DNA from: Fictibacillus phosphorivorans
GTDB lineage: Bacteria > Bacillota > Bacilli > Bacillales > Fictibacillaceae
Reading direction: 5' to 3'
Length of the DNA stretch: 64,000 bases
Assembly: GCF_007673525.1 (NCBI RefSeq)
Contig: NZ_VDZU01000001.1
Coordinates: 1,932,177 to 1,996,176 of the forward strand
The position numbers were made by a program, and so were the translations under genes. The notes below the pieces were generated by a model, which saw only the letters and a list, made by a program, of their open reading frames with translations, was not told the DNA's origin and did not search any database. Of the stretch, positions 16,112 to 26,828 are shown in pieces (the first letter of the stretch is position 1; the number at the start of each line of letters is the position of its first letter).

Positions 16112-19100
16112 ATGCCATTTCCGAGTAATATTCAATTTTCTCCACTAAGTGTTGGCGGACAAACTTATTTTGACGTTGTAGGGGACGAGTCGCCTGCATC
16201 CACAGACTTAGTTGGTAATGCGCAATTCCCCTCATTTTATGTCGCTTATGACAGTACAAATGTTTATTTTAGACTTCGTTTAAACAGTGATCCAAGAAAC
16301 AATGCTTTGACGGCTTTCCGTAATTTTGCCTGGGGTGTTTTAATCAATACAACGGGAGTGCCAGGAACATACAACTGGCTTTTAACGGTTAACGGAAACC
16401 TGCAACGACTCGAACTGATTCAAAATACGATCGTGCAGTTTAACTCATGGACAGATCAGGCTGAAGGTACAAACGGGCAAGGAGCACCAAACTTTACGCA
16501 GCCGATTGTAAACTTTGATTATGCAAGGGTAACGCCTGCGGATTCTAGTTTTAGCGGAGATCCAGACTTTTTCTTAGACTTTTTCATTCCAGTCTCTGTT
16601 TTGTTTTCATTTTTAGGAATTAATGCGAACAGTCCTCTTCAACTCATCTCTTTCACTTCAGCAAATGCCAACAACTACAACAAAGACTCTCTTCGAACCT
16701 CTGAAGGTTTTCAATTTCAAAATGCGCTATCAAACCCGGTTACACCAGAAGAGGTTAACGTACAAGCAAAACTAGTTGCCTCTAAGCAGTTAATTTCCGG
16801 ACCGACTACCATTTTGGCAGGTCAATCTGCCACATACACGGCGAGAATAACGCTTTCGAATACGGGTAAAAGTACGGCAACTACCGTGTTTGTTCGAGAT
16901 GTTTTAGGTCTCGACCTAATTTCGAATTTTACACTAATCAATGTGGCAAGCGGAACTGCTGCGTATGATTCACTTACGAAAACACTTAGCTGGAACGTTG
17001 GGAATCTGGCCGCAGGGACGCAAACGACGTTAACCTTCTCGATAACAGGTATTTTTACAACTACAGGTTCAAGAACTCTCGAGACAGCTACAACAAGCGG
17101 AATTGATAACTTTACAGGAAACACTCTGCCTGTTAGTACTGCAACAACGGTGATAACGGTTCAAACGACTGGTGGTATCGTAGGAACTGTAAAAGACGGT
17201 TCAACTGGTTTGCCATTAACAGGTGTAAACGTCCTTCTGCAACAAGGTGTTACCACAATCGCTACCACTACGACAAATGGTAACGGAGATTATAGCTTTA
17301 CTGGACTAACTCCAGGATCGTATACATTAACATTCTCGTATCCTGATTATACTTCAGCTGTTCGAGGTGCAACGGTGACAAGCGGCAATATAAGCCGAGT
17401 AGAATTGCTGTTAAACCCACTTCCGGCAACAGTAAACGGGACAGTTATCGGTGCAGGGTTCGGCCCACTGCAAAATGCGGTTGTCAAACTGACGGACACA
17501 TCAGGTATAGAAGTTGCCACTGCAACGACTAACGCATTTGGCCAATATAGCATCTCTGGCGTTATTCCTGGTTTCTATACAATCAGCGTGACAGCAACAA
17601 ACTTCCAATCTGCTTCAAGAGGGATCGACCTTGCTCCTAATGAAACGGAGACCGATGATTTCACGCTTGCGTTAAATCCGGCTGGTATTCAAGGAACGGT
17701 AACCGATACAGACAGTAATCCAATTTCTGGTGCAACTGTAGAAGTGTTAAATGAAACGGGGATTGTTATAACAAGCACAACGACGAATGGTGCGGGTCAA
17801 TATTCGTTGAACAATCTCGCAGGAGGAACCTATCGTGTCCGCTTTTCTGCACCAAACTTTGGAACACAGCTTCTCGGTACGACTTTAACAGCGGGTCAGA
17901 CGACTACGCTGAATGCGGCTCTTACACCAAATCCAGGCATACTCACAGGTGCAGTTAGGGATGCTGGAACAAATGCGCCTCTTTCTGGGGCAAGTATTCG
18001 TGTGCTCAATTCAAGCGGCATTACAATTGCGCAAACAACCTCCAATGGAGGAGGGCAATATACGGTAGAACAGCTGCCTCCTGGGACTTATTCCGTTACG
18101 TTTACTGTTAATGGATACGGCACAGTTGTTTTAGGGGCAATGATTCAGTCGAATGCAACGAGCACGGTCAATGCAAGCTTAGGAAGAATCGTTGGATTAT
18201 TAACCGGTACAGTTACGTCCAATGTGGGTACTCCACTTTCGGGTGCTATTGTAGAACTGTATCAAAATAATTTACTTGTAGGGTCTACCGTAACGGATGC
18301 TAACGGATCATATACAATTAACAATCTGATTCCTGGTTCTTATACTCAGGTGGTGACAGCACCAAACTTTTCGAGCAATACAGCAGGCGTCATCATTCAG
18401 GATAATGAAACGACATCTGTTCAAGTGCAGCTCGAACCGAATCCGGGAACGCTGACAGGGATAGTCGTAACAAATGGTACGCCGCTGGCAGGTGCCACGA
18501 TTGTTGTGAGGGAGAGCAGTTCAGGAACTGTTATATCAAGAAACGTTGCAGATGACGAGGGGAGGTATACGGTTACGAACTTGGCACCAGGAACGTACAC
18601 CGCAACAGCTTCTCAGGACAGTTATCAAACACTGTCACTTGGCGCTATCATCAACTCCAACCAAACTACGGTTGTGTCCTTTAATCTTGCACCTAACCCT
18701 GCAACTATAACAGGGACTGTTTTCAATAGTACAACAGGAACACCCATTACAGGAGCATCTATTGAAGTAAGGATTCTAAATCTAAACGGTACGCCTATTG
18801 CATCTGCATTTACCGATCCAAACGGAATGTATGAAGTTCAAAACCTGGCACCAGGCACGTATGCGGTAGTGGTGAGTGCCAATAATTTTCAAACGAATAC
18901 GGCAACCGTCATATTAACAGCCGGAGAAACAGAAACGACAAACATCTCCCTCGACCCATCACCAGGCAGTATTTCAGGAAATATTACAGGATCAGGCGGA
19001 CCAATCAGCGGGGCGACAGTCAGAGTAACGGATTTGAACGGACTAACGATTTTGACGACGTTAACGGACGCACTAGGAAACTATTTAATTACAGGACTGG

Positions 19101-22100
19101 CGCCGGGGTCTTATAATGTTATCGTTTCAGCACCAGGTTTTCAGACAAATCAAACAGGAGCCATTGTTCAACCGAACTTAATCACGATTCGCAATGTAGA
19201 CCTGCCTCCTAATCCGGGAACGATTGATGGCCAAATCTCACCGGCCTTTGGAGGAGGGACGATTCAGCTCTTTACAGCTGATAATATTTTAATCAGTTCC
19301 GCAACAACAGCTCCTGGAGGCGTGTTCCGATTTGATTCCATTGCACCAGGACAATACACAATAACAGCGTCATTGCCAAATTATCAGACAGCTGTTACAG
19401 GGGTTAGTGTTTTTGCGGATCAGACGTCATCGGTTTCACTGACGCTACAGCCGAACCCAGCCACTGTTTCAGGACAGATCACGAGTACATCTGGTACACC
19501 GATAAAAGATGCAATCGTGCAAATCCTCGATGCTAACGAAACGATCATTGGTTTAGGTTCTACTGATAGCAACGGAAACTATTCAATTGGTAACTTACCT
19601 CCAGGAACTTTCCAGGTGAGTATCACAGCTCAGAATTTTTCTTCACTGATCGCAGGGATCTCAACCACGCCAGGTCTCGTTATTTCTGGAGCGAATTATC
19701 AGCTAGAACCAAATCCGGGTGCGATCGCCGGTCAAGTGACCGATGAGAACGGAACGCCGCTAAGTGGTGTGACGCTCATCGTCCGTACAACAAACGGGGC
19801 TTTTATAGGCTCAGCTTTAACATCTCCTGCAGGAAACTATATTGTAAACAACCTTGCACCAGGAAGCTATACGGTTACGGCTAACAAAGACGATTTTTCC
19901 ACTGTAACAACAGGCGCAATCGTTACGAGCAATCAGACTGCCGGTGCCAATATTCAGCTGTCGAGCACAGTCGGAAACGTGTCTGGCCAGGTTGTTGATC
20001 AGGACGGCAATCCAATAACAGGAAATGATATTCAAGTCCGCCTTCTGCATTCTTCGGGTCAGCTGCTCAGAGCGTTCCTTGCGAATCCAGATGGAACATT
20101 CATCGTTTTAGGTTTAAGTCCGGGCAGGTATTTTATAAACGTAAGTGCGGATCAATACAGCTCGAACACCGTTCCTGTTGATGTGGTTACAGGAACAACC
20201 GTACCGGTGACTGTACCATTAAGCTTATTGCCGGCTACAGTTACAGGCCAAGTGGTCAATGCCAGTTCTGGTGCACCGATTCCAGGGTCCGTCATTTTAG
20301 TAACAACAGTAAACGGAATCTTTATCAACCGTTCGATCAGCGGCAGCAACGGCGAATTCACCATCTCTAACATTCCTCCAGGAAATGCCGTTATCAGTAC
20401 ATCTGCTGATAACTTTGGATCGAATACGGCCACGATTTTTCTTAATCCAAATGAAACAAAGAACGTTATACTGCGCTTGTCTCCAACACCTGGATCTTTA
20501 AGCGGAATGGTTACCGATGTGCGAACAGGTAATTCAATACCGGGAACCATCGTAATCGTTTCGACCGATACAGGCGCTATTATTACAACTGCTGTAGCAG
20601 ATCAATTTGGAATGTATTTGGTTCCTGATCTTAATCCGGGAACATATAGAGCCACAGCAACAGCGGATGGTTTTACAACAGATGCGGCGAGCTTCACCAT
20701 TCAACCGAATGCGGCGAGTGTTTTAAGCTTTGCCCTGTCACCGTCGCCAGGTACCATTTCGGGCGTAATCAGTGACCGGCAGAGTGGCCAGCCGCTAGCA
20801 GGTGTATCGGTTATTGCCAGACAGCTGTCATCTGTCGGCCCAATTGTAGGAACTACGCTGACAAACAGCGACGGACAATATATATTCAGTGCGCTTTCGC
20901 CAAACTCTTATACCATTGTGGCGTCTCTGCAGGATTATGGATCAGAAACAGCATCTACTGTTGTTCAGCCGAATCAGACTACGACCTTAAACATTCTGCT
21001 TACAAATAGTCCGGGTTCTGTTACAGGTATCGTTACGAATGAAGATACAGGCGCTCTGCTTGCCAATGTTTTGATTCGTTTGTTCACAAATGCGGGCGTT
21101 CTCATCACTTCTGTGTTAACAGATGCTGCAGGCGGTTATTTTATAAACGGTTTCTCAGCTGGACAATACAGGCTCGTAGCCGTCGATCCGCGGTTTCAGA
21201 GAGAAGAAGTAACGTTTACAGTTGGACCAGGTGGAACGGCTTCTGTAAATATCGCTCTAAACCAAATTTTAGGAAGAATTGCCGGGAAAATTACGGATGC
21301 TGAAACAAGAGGTCCGCTCGTTGGAAGTGTTGTTATTGTCTTCCGCTCCACTGAAACAGATCCAATTGCCAGATCATTAACAGACAGTCTAGGAAACTAT
21401 GTAGTGGCTGGCCTGCCGCCTGACACGTACAATGTGGTGGCAACCGCGGTCAATTATGCGAGAAACTCTACAGGAGCTGTAGTTACAGCTGATGAAACAA
21501 CGATTACGAACATCGCTCTTATCCCGAACCCAGCAACCATTCGCGGAACGGTCCGCAGCACTTCCGGTGATCCGATAATAGATGCCACAGTAAAAGTTGT
21601 AAACTTAAATGGAGTCGTTGCAGGTACAGCTTCTACAAGCTCGGACGGGACGTATGAAATTTCAAATATTGCTCCTGGGACGTACACTACTGTGGTTACA
21701 GCCCCAGGCTTTGCGAACTTTACTGGAGGAATTACCATTGGCCCAGGAGAAGTTCGTCCAAATGTTAACTTTACACTTGAACCAAATCCAGGAAACATCC
21801 AAGGTGTTGTAAGGAATGCTACTACAGGTGACCCGGTAATCGGTGCGGTCATAAGTGTCATCAACTCCATTGGCATCATTATCCGTACAACGACAACAGA
21901 TTCAAACGGCGCTTATTTGGCTTCAGGTTTAGCTCCAAACACGTATACCGTTAGTGCTGACAAGTTTGGTTTTTCTCCTAACACGGTTGGAGCCATCGTT
22001 ACAAGCAATCAGACAACAAATGCATCGATCACGATTTCCACCATTCAAGGAGACATACAAGGTTCTGTTGTGGATGCAGCAGGCAATCCGATCGTAAACC

Positions 22101-24304
22101 GGCAAATTGCAGTAAAACTGACCAATACAAGCGGTGTGATTATTCGAACCATTATCACAAACAACTTAGGACAATTCTCTTTCCTTGATATACGTCCAGG
22201 AAGCTATTTGTTAAACGTGAATGCAGCAGGATTTCAGTCCAAAACCGTACCGGTCAATGTTGCAGCTAATGAAGTGACTCAAGTGGTTATTAATTTAGCA
22301 ACTGCATTTGGAGCGGTACGAGGAACTGTTGTTGAAAGCGGGACAGGAACGCCGATTAATGGTGCGCGGATTACGGTAACCGATATCGCCAACATTGTGG
22401 TTGCAACAGGAATAACAGATAGCAATGGGCAGTTCTTCATTACCAATCTGCCGCTAGGTACGCTGAATGTATCTGCTTCAAAAACAGGATTCGGAAGCGC
22501 AACAAAAGGTGTTATCGTTCAAGACGGTCAAATCGCGGAAACGCGGCTAGAGCTAGTGTCGGATCCTGGTGAGCTCACAGGCGTTATTTCTAACCAGCGT
22601 ACTGGAAATCCAATTCCTGGCGCTTCTGTTCGAGTTATTGACAGCACACAAAGTACGGTTACTTCGATTTTATCTGCTAACGATGGAAGGTATTCCGTAT
22701 CTGGTTTAGCACCGGGCCGCTACCAAGTAAATGTTACAGCCGTGAATTTTGATTCCAGTCTATCCGGGGTTTTCATTTTAGCCAATGATACGACTGTAGA
22801 AAACGTTCAATTGAATCCAAATCCGGGAAGCTTAGCGGGTACCGTCACAAGTCTTACAACCGGTGTACCGATACCGAACGCTTCTATTGAGATTCGTGCA
22901 TTTGGCGTTGCAGGTCCCGTTATAGCCGTTACCGTAACGAATAATGAAGGACAATACCGCGTGAACAGTCTTCCGCCAGGAGTTTATACGGTTGTGGCAA
23001 ATGCAGCTGGTTTTGGAACAGCAGAAGCCAGTGAAGAAGTATTCAGTAATTCGGTGAGCATTCAAGATCTCGTTCTGCTTTCTCAAATTTCAGCTGTTGG
23101 TGGAAGGGTGACCGATCAAGGCGGGCAGCCACTCGCTGATACCCTCATAACCCTTGCAAAAGATGGAGCAGCAGTAGTTGTTCAGGTTCAGACTGATATA
23201 GACGGCCGCTATTTTATCGATAATATTGATGCAGGTTCATACAGCATCGTAGCTCTTAATCAGAACTTTCAGCAGTCGCTTCAAACGTTTACAGTTCAAC
23301 CTGGAAATACAGCAACCATAAACTTCGTGTTAGCCGGCAACCCTGGAACGATCGCAGGGAGAGTGACAGACCGAGTTACTGGTCTTGCAATACCTGGTGC
23401 AGTAGTATTTGTCTTTAGCGCAAACAATGAGCCGATCACAAGTGACGTAGCAGATGCAGACGGCAATTATTCTGTAACAGGCTTAGCTCCTGGAACTTAT
23501 TCCGTCCGTGCCACAGCTACTCGTTATGCAAGTGATGCAAGATTAATAGCCGTTACCGCGGGAACAGTAACAACAGCTGATTTTCAGCTTGCAGGAAACC
23601 CTGTTACGATCAGGGGGAATGTTTCATCAGATGTTCCAGTCTTTAATGCAATTGTTTCTGTATTCGATGAAAACGGATTATTCGTTGGCCGCGGAGCAAC
23701 TGGACCGAACGGAAATTATGTAATCGGAAACTTGCCAGCTGGTATCCTTACTGTAACGGCATCAGCACCTGGCTTTGACGATCAATCACAAGTTGTAACA
23801 GCCCTGCCAGGGGACGACTTAACCGTAAACTTTGTGCTAGGTTCAGGGTTTGGTGCACTAGATGGAAGAGTGGTCAATGCCTTTACGAGACTGCCAGTTT
23901 CAGGGGCAACGGTTGTTTTGCGAAATGACGCTGCAAGCTTTGAAACGGTCTCAGGAACAGATGGTACCTTTAGCTTCGGAAACCTGGCGCCAGGTGTTTA
24001 TTCCATTACCGTTACACAAAATGGATATCGCGTGTTCACAGGAACGGTAACCATTATAGACGGTGAAACGACAGAGATTATCGTTAATCTTTTACCTCTC
24101 GTGGTACCAAATGGCGTAGTTGTTATCATTAACGGTAAGCCGCTCTGTATCCCGGGAAGCGCGTGTCCTACGATCTTTACCCTTGTAAGAATCGATCTAA
24201 ATGCTGGCTGTGCCGTATTAACTTACTTTGTTGACAGTCCAAGAGGTCCGGTACGCCGAACCCTTGTTGTAGGATTGAATTGTGCAACACTAGTAAACTA
24301 TTAA
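16112..24304 (+). CDS. Giant protein with 27 carboxypeptidase-regulatory-like repeats
   Basis: 2730 residues, by far the largest gene here. Order: an N-terminal beta-rich domain (about 1-215, FPSFYVAYDSTNVYFRLRL), a DUF11-like domain (about 225-350, TYTARITLSNTGKSTATTV), then 27 CarboxypepD_reg-like/CNA-B-like beta-sandwich repeats of about 85 residues (about 355-2665), and a C-terminal cap of about 65 residues with four cysteines (PLCIPGSACPTIF). Each repeat has the pattern G-x-V-x-G-x-V near its start, TNxxGxYxxxxLxPGxYxV in the middle and a closing NPG or NPA. No signal peptide, LPxTG motif, transmembrane anchor or S-layer domain is visible. The start at ATG 16112 lies 14 nt after AAAGGAG; a GTG at 16097 overlaps that site. 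A spore-surface or extracellular fibre role is guesswork. It is monocistronic. Confidence 0.9.
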   Translation: MPFPSNIQFSPLSVGGQTYFDVVGDESPASTDLVGNAQFPSFYVAYDSTNVYFRLRLNSDPRNNALTAFRNFAWGVLINTTGVPGTYNWLLTVNGNLQRLELIQNTIVQFNSWTDQAEGTNGQGAPNFTQPIVNFDYARVTPADSSFSGDPDFFLDFFIPVSVLFSFLGINANSPLQLISFTSANANNYNKDSLRTSEGFQFQNALSNPVTPEEVNVQAKLVASKQLISGPTTILAGQSATYTARITLSNTGKSTATTVFVRDVLGLDLISNFTLINVASGTAAYDSLTKTLSWNVGNLAAGTQTTLTFSITGIFTTTGSRTLETATTSGIDNFTGNTLPVSTATTVITVQTTGGIVGTVKDGSTGLPLTGVNVLLQQGVTTIATTTTNGNGDYSFTGLTPGSYTLTFSYPDYTSAVRGATVTSGNISRVELLLNPLPATVNGTVIGAGFGPLQNAVVKLTDTSGIEVATATTNAFGQYSISGVIPGFYTISVTATNFQSASRGIDLAPNETETDDFTLALNPAGIQGTVTDTDSNPISGATVEVLNETGIVITSTTTNGAGQYSLNNLAGGTYRVRFSAPNFGTQLLGTTLTAGQTTTLNAALTPNPGILTGAVRDAGTNAPLSGASIRVLNSSGITIAQTTSNGGGQYTVEQLPPGTYSVTFTVNGYGTVVLGAMIQSNATSTVNASLGRIVGLLTGTVTSNVGTPLSGAIVELYQNNLLVGSTVTDANGSYTINNLIPGSYTQVVTAPNFSSNTAGVIIQDNETTSVQVQLEPNPGTLTGIVVTNGTPLAGATIVVRESSSGTVISRNVADDEGRYTVTNLAPGTYTATASQDSYQTLSLGAIINSNQTTVVSFNLAPNPATITGTVFNSTTGTPITGASIEVRILNLNGTPIASAFTDPNGMYEVQNLAPGTYAVVVSANNFQTNTATVILTAGETETTNISLDPSPGSISGNITGSGGPISGATVRVTDLNGLTILTTLTDALGNYLITGLAPGSYNVIVSAPGFQTNQTGAIVQPNLITIRNVDLPPNPGTIDGQISPAFGGGTIQLFTADNILISSATTAPGGVFRFDSIAPGQYTITASLPNYQTAVTGVSVFADQTSSVSLTLQPNPATVSGQITSTSGTPIKDAIVQILDANETIIGLGSTDSNGNYSIGNLPPGTFQVSITAQNFSSLIAGISTTPGLVISGANYQLEPNPGAIAGQVTDENGTPLSGVTLIVRTTNGAFIGSALTSPAGNYIVNNLAPGSYTVTANKDDFSTVTTGAIVTSNQTAGANIQLSSTVGNVSGQVVDQDGNPITGNDIQVRLLHSSGQLLRAFLANPDGTFIVLGLSPGRYFINVSADQYSSNTVPVDVVTGTTVPVTVPLSLLPATVTGQVVNASSGAPIPGSVILVTTVNGIFINRSISGSNGEFTISNIPPGNAVISTSADNFGSNTATIFLNPNETKNVILRLSPTPGSLSGMVTDVRTGNSIPGTIVIVSTDTGAIITTAVADQFGMYLVPDLNPGTYRATATADGFTTDAASFTIQPNAASVLSFALSPSPGTISGVISDRQSGQPLAGVSVIARQLSSVGPIVGTTLTNSDGQYIFSALSPNSYTIVASLQDYGSETASTVVQPNQTTTLNILLTNSPGSVTGIVTNEDTGALLANVLIRLFTNAGVLITSVLTDAAGGYFINGFSAGQYRLVAVDPRFQREEVTFTVGPGGTASVNIALNQILGRIAGKITDAETRGPLVGSVVIVFRSTETDPIARSLTDSLGNYVVAGLPPDTYNVVATAVNYARNSTGAVVTADETTITNIALIPNPATIRGTVRSTSGDPIIDATVKVVNLNGVVAGTASTSSDGTYEISNIAPGTYTTVVTAPGFANFTGGITIGPGEVRPNVNFTLEPNPGNIQGVVRNATTGDPVIGAVISVINSIGIIIRTTTTDSNGAYLASGLAPNTYTVSADKFGFSPNTVGAIVTSNQTTNASITISTIQGDIQGSVVDAAGNPIVNRQIAVKLTNTSGVIIRTIITNNLGQFSFLDIRPGSYLLNVNAAGFQSKTVPVNVAANEVTQVVINLATAFGAVRGTVVESGTGTPINGARITVTDIANIVVATGITDSNGQFFITNLPLGTLNVSASKTGFGSATKGVIVQDGQIAETRLELVSDPGELTGVISNQRTGNPIPGASVRVIDSTQSTVTSILSANDGRYSVSGLAPGRYQVNVTAVNFDSSLSGVFILANDTTVENVQLNPNPGSLAGTVTSLTTGVPIPNASIEIRAFGVAGPVIAVTVTNNEGQYRVNSLPPGVYTVVANAAGFGTAEASEEVFSNSVSIQDLVLLSQISAVGGRVTDQGGQPLADTLITLAKDGAAVVVQVQTDIDGRYFIDNIDAGSYSIVALNQNFQQSLQTFTVQPGNTATINFVLAGNPGTIAGRVTDRVTGLAIPGAVVFVFSANNEPITSDVADADGNYSVTGLAPGTYSVRATATRYASDARLIAVTAGTVTTADFQLAGNPVTIRGNVSSDVPVFNAIVSVFDENGLFVGRGATGPNGNYVIGNLPAGILTVTASAPGFDDQSQVVTALPGDDLTVNFVLGSGFGALDGRVVNAFTRLPVSGATVVLRNDAASFETVSGTDGTFSFGNLAPGVYSITVTQNGYRVFTGTVTIIDGETTEIIVNLLPLVVPNGVVVIINGKPLCIPGSACPTIFTLVRIDLNAGCAVLTYFVDSPRGPVRRTLVVGLNCATLVNY

Positions 24305-24317
24305 AATAAAATGAATG

Positions 24318-24356
24318 AGAGATTGACCTTCACAGTTAAGGTCAATCTCTTTTTGT
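24318..24356 (+). terminator. Terminator after the giant repeat protein gene
   Basis: A perfect 13-bp stem AGAGATTGACCTT / AAGGTCAATCTCT is followed by TTTTG. Confidence 0.92.
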
Positions 24357-24441
24357 TGTTTAGCGGTAACGTGGTGTGAGTGGGTTGAGTTTTTTGTAGG
24401 GGGGAGGGTATACGGATGTGTGATGTTTGTCGAAAGTTGTC

Positions 24442-24503
24442 AACTCGCTGATATATGGTTGAAACTCGCCGTAATATAGCCGAAACTCGCCGGAAAAACT
24501 CCG
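24442..24503 (+). repeat. Phased repeat array: AACTCGC words every 21 bp
   Basis: AACTCGC starts at 24442, 24463 and 24484, exactly 21 bp apart. The second and third copies extend to GAAACTCGCCG. A degenerate copy (AACTCCGG) follows at about 24497. It lies between two convergent genes, the giant repeat protein and the LD-carboxypeptidase. Apart from this array and the terminator I see nothing else in 24305-24603. The 21-bp step is the same as in three other arrays with different words. Confidence 0.75.
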
Positions 24504-24603
24504 GAATTTCAGGAATTAATCCATGAATTTCTAGAAGTAACACTTTGTATACCCCGTGTGGTATGGGGTGGGACACGTGCTAAGAGCGAAAAGATGCACT
24601 TTT

Positions 24604-25527
24604 CTATGGACTAACTGCCGGTTCCATTACGGTCAGTGTACGGTTAACCGTATTCATGTTTACGTTTACGCCTAAAGGAATCGCTGCTTTATAGTAGCCA
24701 TGCGCACTTGCAAGGTTTACCATTAATGGCTTTCCAAGTGGAACGAGGAATTCATCAATCACATTTTCGTACGTTTTCCCATAAGCGGGCTGGCATTCCG
24801 TACATTCACCCATAATGATTCCGATGCAATCATCAAATTTTCCTGCAAGCTTCAAATGATTCAAATACCGGAAAATGGTATTAACAGGTTCATGAGTATC
24901 TTCTAGAAATAAGATCTTTCCCTTTGTGTCAATTTCATACGGTGTTCCTAAACTTCCTACAAAAGAAGTAAGATTCCCGCCAACAATCGGTCCCGTGACA
25001 TTGCCGGCTACTTTACTGACAAGCGGAATTGCCGGCGGGTTGTTAATCGGCCACGGTGCAGTTAATTGAGTGACGCTATTGAAAAATTGATTATAGTTAT
25101 ATGATGGCGTTCTCTGGCGGAAATCTAAGAGCATCAGACTTTGAAACGTAACAAGGTCAGCAAATTGATAAAGAACATTCAGCAAAATGGTAATATCACT
25201 ATAACCCGAAACAATCTTAGGGTTGCTTTTAATGACGTTGAAGTCCAGAAAGGGAAGAATGCTGGCAACGCCAACACCGCCTCTAGTAGGCAGGATCAAC
25301 TTCACTTGCGGGTTTCTAAACATGTTCATTAAATCTGATGCCTGCTGCTGTGGCGTCCCGGCTAAAAATCCATTAGCGGCGTATACATAATCTCCCACCA
25401 CGACTTGAAATCCCATGTTTCTTAATGTATTGATTCCTTCATTAATAATGTTTGCTTCTAGCGGGCTTCCTAATGTTACGATTCCGATTGTGTCGCCCCG
25501 TTGTAATTGACGCGGTTTCATTGCCAT
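24604..25527 (-). CDS. LD-carboxypeptidase family protein (peptidase S66)
   Basis: S66 peptidase family, which includes LdcA (removes the terminal D-alanine from murein tetrapeptides) and the microcin C immunity protein MccF. The Ser-Glu-His triad is readable: Ser in GYSDIT, Glu in LFLEDTHEP, His in SAHGYYKAAIPLG. The N-terminal RGDTIGIVTLGSP and the TRGGVGVASILPFLDF segment are family motifs. About 307 residues, normal length, with no signal peptide, so a cytosolic role in peptidoglycan recycling or detoxification of peptide-nucleotide compounds is likely. I start it at ATG 25527, after GGAGG; the ATG at 25545 contains that site within its own codons. It is convergent with the giant gene. 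Confidence 0.9.
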   Translation of the reverse strand: MAMKPRQLQRGDTIGIVTLGSPLEANIINEGINTLRNMGFQVVVGDYVYAANGFLAGTPQQQASDLMNMFRNPQVKLILPTRGGVGVASILPFLDFNVIKSNPKIVSGYSDITILLNVLYQFADLVTFQSLMLLDFRQRTPSYNYNQFFNSVTQLTAPWPINNPPAIPLVSKVAGNVTGPIVGGNLTSFVGSLGTPYEIDTKGKILFLEDTHEPVNTIFRYLNHLKLAGKFDDCIGIIMGECTECQPAYGKTYENVIDEFLVPLGKPLMVNLASAHGYYKAAIPLGVNVNMNTVNRTLTVMEPAVSP

Positions 25528-25639
25528 ACATACAGCTCCCTCCATCGAACCAGAAAACCTCTTACAATTATATTTTGTTTGGGAGGAAGGTATGAAAAAA
25601 ACGTCCAGATACAGTTCCTGAACGTTTTCGGGTCTATGG

Positions 25640-26719
25640 TTAGTAAGGCTTGTCTTGATAAAAAAAATTCGGCTTTACGATTTCGTTTTTATAAGGCTTA
25701 TGAAAGATGTGGGTAGTTGCAGGAGACATCGGCGGAATGAGCCATGCCCAGTTTCCGGTTACTTTACGGCCACTCTCGGTTTCTTTTTCTTCAAACTTCT
25801 TAAACTGCTGCGCTGCCGTATGATGGTCGACGATACTAACACCTTCTTCTCTAAATGAATGCAGCACCGCAATGTTTAGTTCCACAAGTGCTTTATCTTT
25901 CCAAAGCGAGATGGAACTTTTCGTATCGAGGTCCATAAGTGATGCGATCTGTGGCAGCATGTTGTACCGGTCTTCATCTGCTAAGTTTCGAGCACCAATT
26001 TCAGTCCCCATATACCAACCGTTAAAAGGGGCTGCCGTATAGCGAATGCCGCCAATTTCAAGCGCCATATCTGATATAAAAGGGACACCGTACCATTTCA
26101 GCTGCAAATCCTGAAACCACTCATATTCCGGGTGGCGAATATCCACCTCGAGGGTAGCCGCTTCAGGCAGTTCAAAGATTTTAGGTGTGTTGTTGTTGAT
26201 TTGAATCACGATCGGAAGGATATCGAACTTTCCGTATTTCGGCTCCCATCCTAACTCGATACATTTCTTCGTAAAATCGATAGATGCGGGGTCACCAACC
26301 ACACCATCTTCTAAAACATAGCCCGCATAACGAATCAACTGGTGGTTCCAGATGCGAATGTGGTGATTCTCTGTTTTGGGTGAAAAAATCGTGATGGTTG
26401 GACGGATGCGCCCGTGATTTGTGGCATACTCCATATGTTCAATAATCGCTTGAAAGATGTCTTCTTCTGTTTCCAGATGTCGTTTATCGAATGTATTCAT
26501 CTGATCCCAGAACAGTCTTCCAATACAGCGATTGCTGTTCCGCCAAGCGACTTTTGCTCCGTACTCTAATTCAAAGGGCGTGTGTTTGTATGTGCCTTCA
26601 AGATGGATTTCGCTCGTAATCTCGTTGATTCTGTTCTGAATTTCTTCTTCTGTTTTATTTAACTCCTGATAGCAGGCAGTGATAAATTCCGTTACTTCTT
26701 GTAAAAGATTGGTTTTCAA
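25640..26719 (-). CDS. nos: Nitric oxide synthase, oxygenase domain only
   Basis: Bacterial NOS oxygenase makes nitric oxide and citrulline from arginine using heme, a pterin or tetrahydrofolate and a general cellular reductase. 359 residues, close to B. subtilis Nos (about 363). The heme-thiolate Cys65 lies in [14 protein letters not shown]. The substrate-binding stretch [20 protein letters not shown] carries the glutamate that binds arginine (in [15 protein letters not shown]). There is no reductase domain, as in other bacilli. NO in bacilli protects against oxidative stress and antibiotics. The gene is monocistronic, divergent from the NUDIX gene. Confidence 0.97.
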   Translation of the reverse strand: MKTNLLQEVTEFITACYQELNKTEEEIQNRINEITSEIHLEGTYKHTPFELEYGAKVAWRNSNRCIGRLFWDQMNTFDKRHLETEEDIFQAIIEHMEYATNHGRIRPTITIFSPKTENHHIRIWNHQLIRYAGYVLEDGVVGDPASIDFTKKCIELGWEPKYGKFDILPIVIQINNNTPKIFELPEAATLEVDIRHPEYEWFQDLQLKWYGVPFISDMALEIGGIRYTAAPFNGWYMGTEIGARNLADEDRYNMLPQIASLMDLDTKSSISLWKDKALVELNIAVLHSFREEGVSIVDHHTAAQQFKKFEEKETESGRKVTGNWAWLIPPMSPATTHIFHKPYKNEIVKPNFFYQDKPY

Positions 26720-26828
26720 AGTAAAGCCCCCAACAAAATAAGTGTATTATTATAATAGCCGAGTTTTCAAGGAAATACCGCTCGGAAGTGTTACAAAAAA
26801 CGTACATGAATCTTTGGGGGAATGATGA

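Noticed and set aside
16822..22100. Long antisense open frames opposite the giant repeat gene, e.g. 20152-20550 and 21454-21879 on the minus strand
   Set aside because: They arise from codon periodicity of the Thr/Val/Gly/Pro-rich repeats, have no ribosome binding sites and no recognisable protein content.
23862..24304. Sortase or cell-wall anchor at the end of the giant protein
   Set aside because: No LPxTG-like motif, hydrophobic segment or charged tail; the C-terminus is a small Cys-containing domain.
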